Shown: positions 29,859-39,401, numbered from the stretch's first letter. The stretch: 64,000 bases of DNA from an uncultured Prochlorococcus sp. (GCA_902563335.1 CACEWU010000002.1:1-64000); one strand, 5' to 3'. The notes: generated from the sequence alone by a model not told the origin. Made by a program: numbers and translations.

Positions 29859-30776
29859 ATGTCTGCACTAGCTGCTGCGCCTAATGATTCTTGGAGCTAC
29901 CTAGGGCACGCTGTTCATTGTGTTAGTAGCAGCCCCTCTGATCATCCAGTTGATGGAAAGGATGAAAAAGGTCCGGCCATATTGCTAGTTCATGGTTTTG
30001 GGGCTTCCACAGATCATTGGCGCTTCAATATTCCCGTAATTTCTCGTACGCATGAGGTTCATGCGGTCGATTTATTGGGCTTTGGACGTAGTGCAAAACC
30101 ATCTGAACTGGACTATGGCGGACAACTTTGGAGAGAACAGCTTGTTGCCTATATCAATGAACGAATTCGCAGACCTACTGTACTCGTAGGTAATTCATTA
30201 GGTGGTTATGCAGCCTTGGCAGCTGGTGCAGACCTTGGTAAAGATGCCGCTGGTGTGGTCTTGTTGAATGCCGCCGGTTACTTCAGTGATACTGCTCAAA
30301 AAAGGGCCTCTAAAAGTTTGTTTTCGAAGCTTCGTCAAAGAATTGGAGGAGGACCTCTTCGCGATCCTTTTCATCAAAGGTTGATTTTTGAATATTTACG
30401 GCATCCTTTTATTATTCGGCGAACTCTTAATCAGGTTTATATCGACAGTACCAATGTTGATGATGCTTTGGTTGAAGCGATCCGTAGACCATCTTTAGAC
30501 CAAGGGGCTTTTGGTGTCTTTCGGAGTGTCTTTAATGGAAGCGGCCGTCTTCAAGGACAGCCTCTTGATGAATTATTTGCAGCATTAAAAGCACCAGTTT
30601 TGCTGCTTTGGGGTAATAGAGACCCGTGGATGAATGCAGCAGGAAAGCGTGCGAGCTTTCTTCGTCATGCTCCTTCTGCTACCACCGAAGTTGTATTAGA
30701 TGCGGGTCATTGCCCACATGATGAAGTGCCTGACCAGGTCAATTCAGCATTGCTAAATTGGCTAAAATATAGATAA
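29859..30776 (+). CDS. Alpha/beta-fold hydrolase
   Basis: A 305-residue alpha/beta hydrolase. The oxyanion region is LLVHGFGASTDHWR, the nucleophile elbow GNSLGGYAAL places Ser113, an acidic residue is in LLWGNRDPWM, and the catalytic His is in LDAGHCPHDEVPD. This form resembles plant and cyanobacterial esterase-type hydrolases, including those near pheophytinase, but the substrate cannot be assigned. Cytoplasmic, with no signal peptide. Confidence 0.9.
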   Translation: MSALAAAPNDSWSYLGHAVHCVSSSPSDHPVDGKDEKGPAILLVHGFGASTDHWRFNIPVISRTHEVHAVDLLGFGRSAKPSELDYGGQLWREQLVAYINERIRRPTVLVGNSLGGYAALAAGADLGKDAAGVVLLNAAGYFSDTAQKRASKSLFSKLRQRIGGGPLRDPFHQRLIFEYLRHPFIIRRTLNQVYIDSTNVDDALVEAIRRPSLDQGAFGVFRSVFNGSGRLQGQPLDELFAALKAPVLLLWGNRDPWMNAAGKRASFLRHAPSATTEVVLDAGHCPHDEVPDQVNSALLNWLKYR

Positions 30777-30843
30777 TTTGAATCAAATATATATTTAGGC
30801 TTGCTTTTTACCTCATAGCTTTATTGCCTAGCAAGATTAGTTT

Positions 30844-31716
30844 ATGTTCAAATCCCTTGTAAAGAATAGCTCTCCTTATCCTCATTGGGAGTTTATTGAA
30901 CATGAAACTGGCGATCGCATCCGATTGGTACCAGAGAGAGGTGGCTTGATTAGCCAGTGGTTTTGTAATGGCCAAGAAGTTTTGTATTTTGACAAAGAAC
31001 GCTTTGAAGATATTTCAAAAAGTATTCGTGGAGGAATCCCGGTTTTATTTCCTATTTGTGGTAATTTGCCTCATGATTTGTGGAAAATTAACGAAGCTAG
31101 TTATACAATTAAGCAGCATGGTTTTGCAAGAGATTATCCTTGGGATTTACGACTACTTGAAGATCGGAAAGGTATAAGCCTTACTCTTGTTGATAATGAC
31201 GAGACGCGTTTAATGTTTCCATTTGGATTTAACTTGGAGATGAGAGTTAGGCTGAGCCTAAACACATTAAATATTACAACTAAAGTTATAAATACAGGTA
31301 ATAAATGTATGCCATTTAGTTTTGGATTGCATCCTTATTTTTCAGTAGAAGATCTTAAAAAAGTTTCTTTTAATGGTTTGCCAAATATTTGTTTTGATCA
31401 TTTAGAAATGGCCGAAGCAAGGACTGAGGACCAGATCAAGCGAATTGCTGAAGGTGTTGACTTTATTAGTCATCCCTCTGCCTCAGTGAAACTTATAGAT
31501 CAAATAAACGGTCGTTCTATTGAGTTGAAAAATGAATTCCCAATTGATTTGACTGTCGTTTGGTCGGACCCTCCCAGGAGAATGGTTTGCTTGGAGCCAT
31601 GGACATCACCAAGATTCTCGTTAAATACTGGAATTCGTAGGCTTGAACTTCCACCAGGAGCTTCACAAGAATTTCAGTGCGAGTTCGTAAGTAAAAGAGC
31701 TGTTTCCTTATTGTGA
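30844..31716 (+). CDS. Aldose 1-epimerase-like (galactose mutarotase superfamily) protein
   Basis: A 290-residue beta-sandwich protein of the mutarotase superfamily, closer to glucose-6-phosphate 1-epimerase/YeaD-like members. Seen: GGIPVLFPICGNL, KQHGFARDYPWDL with the substrate-contacting His/Arg, FSFGLHPYFSV with the catalytic-type His, and the C-terminal CLEPWTSPRFSLNTG carrying a Glu as general base. It probably interconverts sugar anomers. It lies 67 nt after the hydrolase gene. Confidence 0.87.
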   Translation: MFKSLVKNSSPYPHWEFIEHETGDRIRLVPERGGLISQWFCNGQEVLYFDKERFEDISKSIRGGIPVLFPICGNLPHDLWKINEASYTIKQHGFARDYPWDLRLLEDRKGISLTLVDNDETRLMFPFGFNLEMRVRLSLNTLNITTKVINTGNKCMPFSFGLHPYFSVEDLKKVSFNGLPNICFDHLEMAEARTEDQIKRIAEGVDFISHPSASVKLIDQINGRSIELKNEFPIDLTVVWSDPPRRMVCLEPWTSPRFSLNTGIRRLELPPGASQEFQCEFVSKRAVSLL

Positions 31717-31829
31717 AAAAAAATTGAGGAACGTAGAAATAGATTTTTCTTATTAAGAGTTTACACAGGATTAATCAGCTCCGATATCAAACTATCCTTA
31801 AAGTAACTTTTTTATATTAGATTCGAGAG

Positions 31830-33530
31830 ATGAGGAATTATCGAATAGGAGAGTTAAATCAAGGCCTTTTGGAGATTGTTGGGCATAATAATGTGTTGAC
31901 AAATGAGTATGAAACACGTGCATATAGAACAGGAATACGTGTAGGGTATGGTTGTGCTTGTGCCGTAGTAATTCCAAGGTCCTTAGTTGAACTCTGGAGA
32001 GTTCTAAAGCTGTGCGTTTCACTAGATAAAATCATAATTATTCAAGCTGCTAATACTGGGCTTACAGGAGGATCGACTCCTGATGGAGATGATTATGATC
32101 GAGATGTTGTTATTATCAATACCCTGAAACTTGACAAATTAACCCTTCTAGAGAGAGGAGAACAGGTTTTAGCATTTCCAGGATCGACTCTTTATAAATT
32201 AGAAGAAATTTTATTACCAATTGGAAGAGGACCTCATTCTGTAATTGGCTCATCTTGTATAGGTGCTTCAGTAGTTGGTGGGGTTTGCAATAATTCAGGA
32301 GGGAATTTGGTTAATAGGGGCCCTGCATATACTGAGCTTTCTCTATATGCAAGACTCACGAGTGATGGAAAATTAGAATTAGTGAATCATCTTGGAATTT
32401 TTCTTGGTACAACAGAAGAGGAAATCCTTGATAATTTGGAGAAGTGTAATTTTCAAACAGAGAATCTTCCAGAAACAGAATATTTGGCATCAGATGATCA
32501 GTATCGGATTCGTGTTAGAGATGTTCAAGCATCAACACCTGCCCGATATAATGCAGATAAGAGACGCCTTTATGAATCAAGTGGATGTGCAGGAAAGCTT
32601 GCTGTATTTGCTGTTAGATTAAATACTTTCCCAAGGCCTAAAAAAGAGCAAGTTTTTTTTATAGGTACCAACCATCCTGAAAAATTAAGTGAATTGAGAA
32701 AGAGAATTCTCTCGGACTTAAGTTCTTTGCCTGATATGGGTGAGTATATGCATCGAAGTTACTTTGATGCTGCAGATAAATATTGTAAGGATACATTCTT
32801 TCTAATTAAGTATTTTGGCCCTAGTATTCTTCCAAAGCTTTTTAAACTTAAACGAAGAATTGATCTAGTTTTCTCTAGACTATTTTTTAATCAAAGCACT
32901 ATTTCAGATAAAATATTGCAATTTATTGGGAGGCTACTTCCGGATCAGCTTCCAAGATCATTTAGGGATTATAGAGATAGGTTCGAACATTACATGATTA
33001 TAATGTCTAGTGATTTAGTAATACATGATATAAGAAAGTTACTATCTGAACATTTTAATCAATCGGATCTTGTTGATTATTTTGAATGTACAGAGTCTGA
33101 AGGTAAGGATATTCTATTACATCGTTACGTAGCAGGCTCTGCCCCTGCAAGATGTAAAATAGTGAATGCTTCTGATTCAGGAGAAATTTTACCTCTAGAT
33201 GTTGCACTTCCTCGAAACTGTGACAATTGGCATGAAATTTTTCCTGAAGATATTATTTCTCAGATGGCTGATTCATTTAAGATGGGTCATTTCCTTTGCA
33301 TGGTATTTCATTGGGATTTTGTTCTTAAAAAAGGTGTAGACTTGAATTGTTTGAAATCTCGAATTCTCAAAATATTAGATAGTCAAGGAGCGAAGTATCC
33401 AGCTGAGCACAATGTTGGTCATATTTATAAAGCTGATAAAGATATGGCTAGCTTTCATCGTAAATTGGACCCTACCAACAGCTTTAATTCTGGCTTAGGA
33501 AAAACATCAAAGAAACGAAACTATGCTTAA
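31830..33530 (+). CDS. dld: Quinone-dependent D-lactate dehydrogenase
   Basis: A 566-residue FAD flavoprotein closely resembling E. coli Dld, which oxidises D-lactate and passes electrons to the quinone pool at the membrane. The FAD-binding domain shows IIIQAANTGLTGGSTPDGDD, HSVIGSSCIGASVVGGVCNN and SGGNLVNRGPAYTELSLYAR. The C-terminal membrane-binding and substrate domain ends with YPAEHNVGHIYKAD. The length matches the family. It is followed on the same strand by an FMN-type 2-hydroxyacid dehydrogenase and a DUF1537 kinase. Confidence 0.93.
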   Translation: MRNYRIGELNQGLLEIVGHNNVLTNEYETRAYRTGIRVGYGCACAVVIPRSLVELWRVLKLCVSLDKIIIIQAANTGLTGGSTPDGDDYDRDVVIINTLKLDKLTLLERGEQVLAFPGSTLYKLEEILLPIGRGPHSVIGSSCIGASVVGGVCNNSGGNLVNRGPAYTELSLYARLTSDGKLELVNHLGIFLGTTEEEILDNLEKCNFQTENLPETEYLASDDQYRIRVRDVQASTPARYNADKRRLYESSGCAGKLAVFAVRLNTFPRPKKEQVFFIGTNHPEKLSELRKRILSDLSSLPDMGEYMHRSYFDAADKYCKDTFFLIKYFGPSILPKLFKLKRRIDLVFSRLFFNQSTISDKILQFIGRLLPDQLPRSFRDYRDRFEHYMIIMSSDLVIHDIRKLLSEHFNQSDLVDYFECTESEGKDILLHRYVAGSAPARCKIVNASDSGEILPLDVALPRNCDNWHEIFPEDIISQMADSFKMGHFLCMVFHWDFVLKKGVDLNCLKSRILKILDSQGAKYPAEHNVGHIYKADKDMASFHRKLDPTNSFNSGLGKTSKKRNYA

Positions 33531-33617
33531 TTGAAAATAGAGTTTTTTGGAGAAATAAAATCTTTAATTATTATAAATTGATAGTTTTTCATACTTCCAT
33601 ATTATTTTGATAACTTT

Positions 33618-33655
33618 CAATAGTATAGTAGTTTTATAAAAGTACTATACTATTG
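33618..33655. promoter_or_regulatory. 38-bp near-perfect palindrome before the FMN hydroxyacid dehydrogenase gene
   Basis: CAATAGTATAGTA (33618-33630) and its exact reverse complement (33643-33655) flank G-TTTTATAAAA-G, whose centre is itself palindromic. Thirty-six of 38 positions are symmetric. It ends two bases before the ATG at 33658 and occupies the place of the ribosome-binding site. It is an operator, translational hairpin or terminator candidate. Confidence 0.7.
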
Positions 33656-33657
33656 AG

Positions 33658-34836
33658 ATGCAACAGAAAGTTGAGTCCCCGTATGTAGTTAATGTTAGTG
33701 ACCTTAGGACTTTGGCAGACAGGCGTTTGCCTAAAATGGTTTTTGATTATATTGACAGTGGTGCTGATAGAGAGCAGACATTATCTCAAAATTGTGAAGC
33801 ATATAAAGAGATTTTTTTTAGACCTCGTTGTGCAGTAGCTGTCCCTTCGCTTGATCTCAGCATTTCTGTAATAGGTCAGCAATTCCAGCTGCCATTTCTT
33901 CTTGCTCCTGTGGGGAGTAGCAGAATGTTCTATCCACAGGGAGAGGTTGTAGCTGCTCGTGAAGCTGGTAGAGCAGGCACTGGGTATACCCTTTCGACCC
34001 TTTCCGGTTGCCGTTTGGAAGATGTAAAGCAGGCAACTAATTGCCCTGCTTGGTATCAGCTTTATCTTCTAGGAGGGAGAGATGTTGCTTTAAAAACAAT
34101 CGATCGAGCTAAGGCGGCGGGCTTTTCTGCGATTGTTCTAACTATTGATACGCCAGTTTCTGGTTTGCGTGAGCGCGATGTGAGGAATGGAACTAAACAA
34201 TTACTTTCTAGGCAATTATTCAGCATGCTTCCTTATATCCCACAAATGTTAGTTAGACCCTGTTGGCTTTCTGATTGGTTGCTGGATGGAGGGTTGATGA
34301 ACTTTCCAAATGTTGAACTTGATAGTGGACCTATGGGATATACAGAAATAGCCCCTGCACTTGAAAGTTCAGTAGTGACTTGGGATGATCTGCAATGGAT
34401 TAGAGAGGCTTGGGGTGGAAAAATCATATTAAAGGGAATCCACATTGGAGCAGATGCAAGAAAAGCTATTGATTTGGGAGTAGATGCTATTGTTGTCTCA
34501 AATCATGGAGCTAGACAGCTTGATAGTGTTTCTCCAACAATAAAAGTACTTCCTGAGATCATCCAAGCAGTAGATGGCAAGATAGATGTTCTTTTAGATG
34601 GTGGTATTCGTAGAGGTTCTGATGTTATTAAAGCATTATGTTTAGGTGCAAAAGGTGTTTTGGTAGGGAGAGCATATGCATATGGCTTGGCTGCTGCTGG
34701 AGGGGCAGGGGTAGCGCGTGCGATCGATATTCTGCGAGCTGATATTGTTCGCACTATGAAATTATTAGGATGTGATTCAGTGAAAAAATTAGATCATTCA
34801 TATGTTGACTTTCCAGTTGATTGGCAGAAAAAATAA
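33658..34836 (+). CDS. lldD: FMN-dependent alpha-hydroxyacid dehydrogenase/oxidase (LldD/glycolate oxidase family)
   Basis: A 392-residue TIM-barrel FMN enzyme. Conserved positions: VFDYIDSGADREQT, LAPVGSSRMFYPQGE, WYQLYLLGGRD, VLTIDTPVSGLRERD, the LKGIHIGADA lysine strand, the catalytic SNHGARQLDSVSP with His and Arg, and the FMN-phosphate site DGGIRRGSDVIKALCLGAKG. The family includes L-lactate dehydrogenase (LldD), L-lactate oxidase and glycolate oxidase; the exact substrate is not readable. Adjacency to dld favours L-lactate. It begins two bases after a 38-bp palindrome. Confidence 0.9.
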   Translation: MQQKVESPYVVNVSDLRTLADRRLPKMVFDYIDSGADREQTLSQNCEAYKEIFFRPRCAVAVPSLDLSISVIGQQFQLPFLLAPVGSSRMFYPQGEVVAAREAGRAGTGYTLSTLSGCRLEDVKQATNCPAWYQLYLLGGRDVALKTIDRAKAAGFSAIVLTIDTPVSGLRERDVRNGTKQLLSRQLFSMLPYIPQMLVRPCWLSDWLLDGGLMNFPNVELDSGPMGYTEIAPALESSVVTWDDLQWIREAWGGKIILKGIHIGADARKAIDLGVDAIVVSNHGARQLDSVSPTIKVLPEIIQAVDGKIDVLLDGGIRRGSDVIKALCLGAKGVLVGRAYAYGLAAAGGAGVARAIDILRADIVRTMKLLGCDSVKKLDHSYVDFPVDWQKK

Positions 34837-34879
34837 GCTGATATGATAAAAACTAATTAGCGTTTTATTTTTTTCTCAT

Positions 34880-36244
34880 ATGAAGATTGTCGTCATTGAT
34901 GACGACCCAACGGGTTCGCAGACAGTTCATAATTGTCCTTTGCTATTTCGATGGGATAAGGATGTCTTAGTAAATGCTTATCGAAATAAATCGCCTTTAT
35001 TATTTTTACTTGCTAATACAAGGTCAATGCCACCGGCGTTGGCAGAAGGCCAAATTCGGACTATTTGTTATTCGCTGAGAAAATTATTTTTTGCTGAGAG
35101 GGTCTCATTAAATGATGTCTTTCTTATAAGTCGTGGCGATTCAACTTTGAGAGGTCATGGTGTTCTTGAGCCCAAAATTATTGAAGAAGAATTAGGACCA
35201 TTTGATGCAACTTTTCATGTCCCAGCCTTTTTGGAAGGAGGAAGGACTACCGTTGAAGGAGTTCATTTTCTTCATGGGGAACCTGTACATCAATCAGATT
35301 TTGCTAAAGATCAATTATTTGGTTATTCAACGAGTCATATACCTCTTTGGCTAGAAGAAAAGAGTAACGGAAGTATAAAAGCTAGCTCAGTTTTTTCAGT
35401 GAATATTCTATCGCTTGAATCTGCTTTAAATAGTCAAGCAGGTATGAATAATTTGTTGAATAATTTATCACGTCTTTCTGGTAATAGATCAGTTGTTGTT
35501 GATGCTAAAAATTCTTCTCATCTTGAGGTATTTGTTCGTGCAGTTAAGATGTTACAAGGTTCAAAACGGTTTTTATTTAGATCAGCTGCGAGTCTATTAA
35601 CTGCTTTTGCAGACCTTCCAGTTAATTCATATGATCTTTCTGACCTGATTTCTTTGAGATGTATTGATCAATTTAATAAATTAAAACCTGGCCTTGTAAT
35701 GGTTGGATCACATGTTTCTCTTGCAGATGCACAATTGACAAGGTTGTTAGATGAAGATGAATGTGAAGGGATTGAATTATCAGTTAGGGAATTAGCTGGA
35801 GTTTTGAATGATGATTGTTCTAGGCTGAATTTATCTGATTTTGAAATGCATTATTTCCAAAAACTTAATAAAGTCTTGGATTCATCTAGGACTCCAGTTC
35901 TTTATACCAGTAGGGGTGAGCTTGTGTTCTCATCTATACAGGAGCGTTTGAATTTTGGGATTTCTTTGGCTAACTCAATGGGACGATTGGCTGCAAAGAT
36001 GGCCCCCAAGCTGGGATACATTATAAGTAAAGGTGGAATTACAACCCAAGCTCTTTTGGAAAATGGACTGAAACTTAGCTCTGTTCAACTTAAGGGTCAG
36101 TTAATGCCAGGATTATCAATTGTTTCTGCTGTTCTAGGTGAGGCTAATTTAGAATTCCCAGTAGTTACTTTTCCAGGTAATCTTGGTGATAGAACAACAC
36201 TGTTTGACGCATGGGAATTAATGGAATCAGACGGAAAACCGTAA
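34880..36244 (+). CDS. Four-carbon acid sugar kinase family protein (DUF1537)
   Basis: A 454-residue protein with the two-domain layout of the OtnK/DtnK/DUF1537 kinases, which phosphorylate four-carbon sugar acids such as erythronate or threonate. The N-terminal domain has IDDDPTGSQTVHN, SRGDSTLRGHG and VPAFLEGGRTTVEG. The C-terminal nucleotide-binding domain has IISKGGITTQALLENGL and VVTFPGNLGDRTTLFDAWE. It sits 43 nt after the FMN dehydrogenase on the same strand, suggesting a cassette for hydroxy-acid use. The usual partner aldolase and dehydrogenase of tetronate pathways are not adjacent. Confidence 0.88.
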   Translation: MKIVVIDDDPTGSQTVHNCPLLFRWDKDVLVNAYRNKSPLLFLLANTRSMPPALAEGQIRTICYSLRKLFFAERVSLNDVFLISRGDSTLRGHGVLEPKIIEEELGPFDATFHVPAFLEGGRTTVEGVHFLHGEPVHQSDFAKDQLFGYSTSHIPLWLEEKSNGSIKASSVFSVNILSLESALNSQAGMNNLLNNLSRLSGNRSVVVDAKNSSHLEVFVRAVKMLQGSKRFLFRSAASLLTAFADLPVNSYDLSDLISLRCIDQFNKLKPGLVMVGSHVSLADAQLTRLLDEDECEGIELSVRELAGVLNDDCSRLNLSDFEMHYFQKLNKVLDSSRTPVLYTSRGELVFSSIQERLNFGISLANSMGRLAAKMAPKLGYIISKGGITTQALLENGLKLSSVQLKGQLMPGLSIVSAVLGEANLEFPVVTFPGNLGDRTTLFDAWELMESDGKP

Positions 36245-36325
36245 CATTCTTCGGGATAAACCATAATTATCTAATAAATTAAGGCCCTTTAATTAGAATT
36301 TTGTATATTTATGCGATTATAAATT

Positions 36326-37750
36326 CTAAAACCTGTCGATTACGGCCTCTGCGAATCCACTACAACTCACGGGATCTACTGCTGGCTCCATTAGACGTGC
36401 AAGATCATATGTTACGCATTGGTCAGATATAGATTGACTTAAGCCCTTTGTAATTAAATCTGCAGCTTCTTGCCAACCTAAAAATTCTAACATCATCACT
36501 CCACTAAGTATTACTGAACCGGGATTGATTCGGTCAAGACCAGCATGCTTTGGTGCGGTGCCGTGAGTTGCCTCAAAGATTGCTGCTTTGTCACCTATGT
36601 TTGCACCAGGTGCCATACCTAAACCGCCGACAATTGCTGCAGCGGCATCTGATATGTAGTCTCCATTTAGGTTTAATGTTGCCAGTATTGAATATTCTTG
36701 TGGTCGAGTTTGGATTTGTTGAAAAATACTATCTGCAATTCTGTCATCTATAAGCACTTTATGCTTCCATTGGTTTTTCCCATGTGTTTTTTCAATTGAG
36801 TCAATAACTGATTGAACTTCTTTAGCGATCTTTTCCTGTGCTTCTTTTGTAAGTGAATCATAACCAGGATCTATCATCCTCGCATTGGATTCAATACTAA
36901 TTCCTTGATGTGTTTCTATATTATTAAGAATCCAACTTTCACGTTCAGTAATGCATAAGTCTCTAAATTCATTGGTTGCTAGCTCATAGCCCCAATCCCT
37001 AAAAGCACCCTCTGTGAATTTCATTATGTTGCCTTTGTGGACAAGAGTTACATGTTTTTTTTTGCCTGTAAGTTTTAGTGCATGTTGAATTGCCTTTCGA
37101 ATATGTCTTTGGCTACCTTGTTTGCTGACAGGCTTAATCCCTATACCTGAACCAAGTGGAATTTGACGATTGCCCAGCTTTCCATTTGAAGGTATGACAT
37201 CAGAGTTCAGATGATTTATAAGCTTCCGCCCGATTGGATCACTGGCTTCCCATTCAATACCCATGTAGATGTCTTCTGTGTTTTCTCGATAAACGATTAC
37301 ATCTAGATCCTCAGGTCGCTTGTGAGGGCTTGGCGTCCCTTGGTAGTACCTACAAGGTCGAACACATGAATAAAGATCGAAGATTTGACGAAGAGCAACA
37401 TTTAAAGAGCGGATTCCACCTCCAATTGGGGTTGTAAGAGGGCCTTTTATTGCTATCCCATAGGTTTTAATTGCTTCTAATGTGTCTTCAGGTAGGTATT
37501 GGTAAGTCCCATAGATATCGCAGGCTTCATCCCCTGCATATACCTTGAACCATTCAATTTTTCTTTTATCTCCATAGGCCTTTGTAATAGCTGCATCAAG
37601 GACTTTCTGCGTGGCTGGCCAAATGTCGATACCTGTACCGTCACCTCTAATGAATGGGATAATTGGGTTGTCAGGTACTTTTGGGTGCCCATTTTTGAAC
37701 TGAATTGCATTGCCCCTTGTGGGTGCTGTGATTTTCTGGAACTGGGCCAT
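36326..37750 (-). CDS. icd: Isocitrate dehydrogenase (NADP-dependent)
   Basis: A 474-residue enzyme producing 2-oxoglutarate, the carbon skeleton for ammonium assimilation in cyanobacteria. Landmarks: IPFIRGDGTGIDIWPA, GPLTTPIGGGIRSLNVALRQ (phosphorylation-loop serine region), RENTEDIYMGIEW, VHKGNIMKFTEGAFRDWGY, NLNGDYISDAAAAIVGGLG and THGTAPKHAG. The insertion-bearing length (about 474) is typical of cyanobacterial Icd. It is convergent with the DUF1537 gene. Confidence 0.98.
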   Translation of the reverse strand: MAQFQKITAPTRGNAIQFKNGHPKVPDNPIIPFIRGDGTGIDIWPATQKVLDAAITKAYGDKRKIEWFKVYAGDEACDIYGTYQYLPEDTLEAIKTYGIAIKGPLTTPIGGGIRSLNVALRQIFDLYSCVRPCRYYQGTPSPHKRPEDLDVIVYRENTEDIYMGIEWEASDPIGRKLINHLNSDVIPSNGKLGNRQIPLGSGIGIKPVSKQGSQRHIRKAIQHALKLTGKKKHVTLVHKGNIMKFTEGAFRDWGYELATNEFRDLCITERESWILNNIETHQGISIESNARMIDPGYDSLTKEAQEKIAKEVQSVIDSIEKTHGKNQWKHKVLIDDRIADSIFQQIQTRPQEYSILATLNLNGDYISDAAAAIVGGLGMAPGANIGDKAAIFEATHGTAPKHAGLDRINPGSVILSGVMMLEFLGWQEAADLITKGLSQSISDQCVTYDLARLMEPAVDPVSCSGFAEAVIDRF

Positions 37751-37823
37751 AAAGATTTTTTGGAAAATATTTTTCTTTAGTTGAGCCTATGACTTCACAG
37801 GTAGCTTTCTGGGTCTTCTTGTA

Positions 37824-37946
37824 ATGGCTTATCTAGATTTTGTACGTAACCCAGCTCACTATGTCTCACGTGAAATCTTTGATGCATTCTGCATGAAGAA
37901 TCTCGTCTTTAACCGTCCTTCAACTCTCTCGAGATTTTGGTTGTAG
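37824..37946 (+). CDS. Possible 40-aa small protein
   Basis: An ATG-started frame of 40 codons in the 410-nt gap between icd and the next gene. It has protein-like composition (AYLDFVRNPAHYVSREIFDA; FNRPSTLSRFWL) and Arg codons typical of neighbours. No good ribosome-binding site is seen, so coding is only a possibility. The rest of this gap (37951-38150) shows nothing I can name. Confidence 0.3.
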   Translation: MAYLDFVRNPAHYVSREIFDAFCMKNLVFNRPSTLSRFWL

Positions 37947-38160
37947 CTGCTTGCTTTAATTAGGAAGAAGTTATTGCTCAATTCATTCGGCAATTAATGG
38001 CGTTGTTATGTGGTAACTCACTTAGCTTTATTAACCTTTTGAAGCTTCCTTTTCAATAAGGCTAGAGAAAGAAGATTGTGAACAGGCGAGTGATAAATCT
38101 TTCTCTGAGCTCATTGCATGGCATCTTCAGTAAGTGTTAGTGCTTTTTCAGGAGGTCTAG

Positions 38161-38604
38161 GTGAACGCTGCTGAGCAGGTGAATAGTGTGGTTTTTGCTC
38201 ATGCGCTAGCTTCTGCATTGACCTTGGTACGTCAACATTTTCCTGAGGCAACTCCGAACCTCACACCATGGCGTGATGATCCAGAGACACGAAAATGGCT
38301 TGAAAACGAGACTATTGACATGGCCTTTCATTTCCCTGGTTGGAGTCCTCGACTGGAATGTCGAAGCCTTTTAATGCAGTTAAGACTAAGCACCTACAAA
38401 GCAGGAGCATTCCCCCAGCTTTTGGGGGTATTAATTCGTGGTATGACATTTGATGGTGAACGTTGGCGGTTGGCCACTGTTGGTGATTGGCAGCCAACAG
38501 GTTCACACCTTCCCCAGCCTGCTCAGATGGATCAATTGCATGAAATTTGTAGAGAGCTCTTTTTTTTATTTGAAGCATGCACTCCTTCTGAGGAGTTGCC
38601 GTAA
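38161..38604 (+). CDS. Conserved hypothetical protein, 147 aa
   Basis: A 147-residue soluble protein from a GTG start with AGGAGG at 38151-38156 upstream. Mixed alpha/beta with several tryptophans (NLTPWRDDPETRKWLE, FHFPGWSPRLECRS, MTFDGERWRLATVGDWQPTG). The pattern of an acidic/aromatic N-terminal half and a single-stranded-looking core is familiar from cyanobacterial core hypotheticals, but I cannot name the family. It precedes the bilin genes by about 78 nt on the same strand. Confidence 0.75.
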   Translation: MNAAEQVNSVVFAHALASALTLVRQHFPEATPNLTPWRDDPETRKWLENETIDMAFHFPGWSPRLECRSLLMQLRLSTYKAGAFPQLLGVLIRGMTFDGERWRLATVGDWQPTGSHLPQPAQMDQLHEICRELFFLFEACTPSEELP

Positions 38605-38681
38605 CCCATTTCACTTCTATGCTTCTAGATTCATATAGGTTATTTGGCCTGATTTAACTAATCCCTTTTGCTCTTTTTACA

Positions 38682-39401
38682 ATGTCTATAGCCCTCTCAA
38701 GGCAACTTAGAGAAGGAACTAAGAAGGCTCACACAATGGCTGAGAACAGTGGGTTTGTTAGTTGCTTTTTAAAAGGAGTGGTTGATAAATCCACTTATCG
38801 AACTTTGGTGGCGGATCTTTATTTTGTCTATTCGGCCATGGAAGATGAGATTGAGAGGTTGAGCGATGAGGGGCATCCAGTAGTTGAAAAAATTAGATAT
38901 CCAGAACTTAATAGAAGGAAAACATTGGAGCAGGATTTATGTTTCTACTTTGGAGCGAATTGGCGTGAGGAGGTGAGGGCAACTTCAGCTGCCATTGCAT
39001 ATGTAGACCGTATACATCGAGTAGCAATAGATTTACCTGAATTGTTAGTTGGTCATCATTACACTCGATATATTGGCGATCTTTCTGGGGGGCAGATTCT
39101 TAAGAGTATTGCTCAGAAAGCGATGAATTTAGATGAACATGAAGGATTACGCTTCTATGAATTTGAGAGTATTCCAGATGAGAAGCTCTTTAAGAAGAAA
39201 TACAGTGAAACATTAGATTCACTCCCGATTGATCAATCGCTTGCAGACTTAATAGTGCAGGAAGCAAATGAGGCTTTTAAGTGCAATATGGATATGTTTC
39301 AAGAACTTGAGGGTAATTTAATAGCTGCTATTGGTAAACTTCTCTTTGGCTTTCTTACATTGCGAAAACGGAAGGGGAGCACTGAGGATGCGAGTATATA
39401 A
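38682..39401 (+). CDS. ho1: Heme oxygenase (biliverdin-forming)
   Basis: A 239-residue helical enzyme opening heme to biliverdin IX-alpha with ferredoxin electrons, the first step of bilin synthesis. The proximal heme ligand is the His in REGTKKAHTMAE. The distal helix shows YTRYIGDLSGGQILKSIAQKA, the family signature with the Gly-rich kink. It leads an ho1-pebA-pebB set on one strand, linking it to phycoerythrobilin production. Confidence 0.97.
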   Translation: MSIALSRQLREGTKKAHTMAENSGFVSCFLKGVVDKSTYRTLVADLYFVYSAMEDEIERLSDEGHPVVEKIRYPELNRRKTLEQDLCFYFGANWREEVRATSAAIAYVDRIHRVAIDLPELLVGHHYTRYIGDLSGGQILKSIAQKAMNLDEHEGLRFYEFESIPDEKLFKKKYSETLDSLPIDQSLADLIVQEANEAFKCNMDMFQELEGNLIAAIGKLLFGFLTLRKRKGSTEDASI

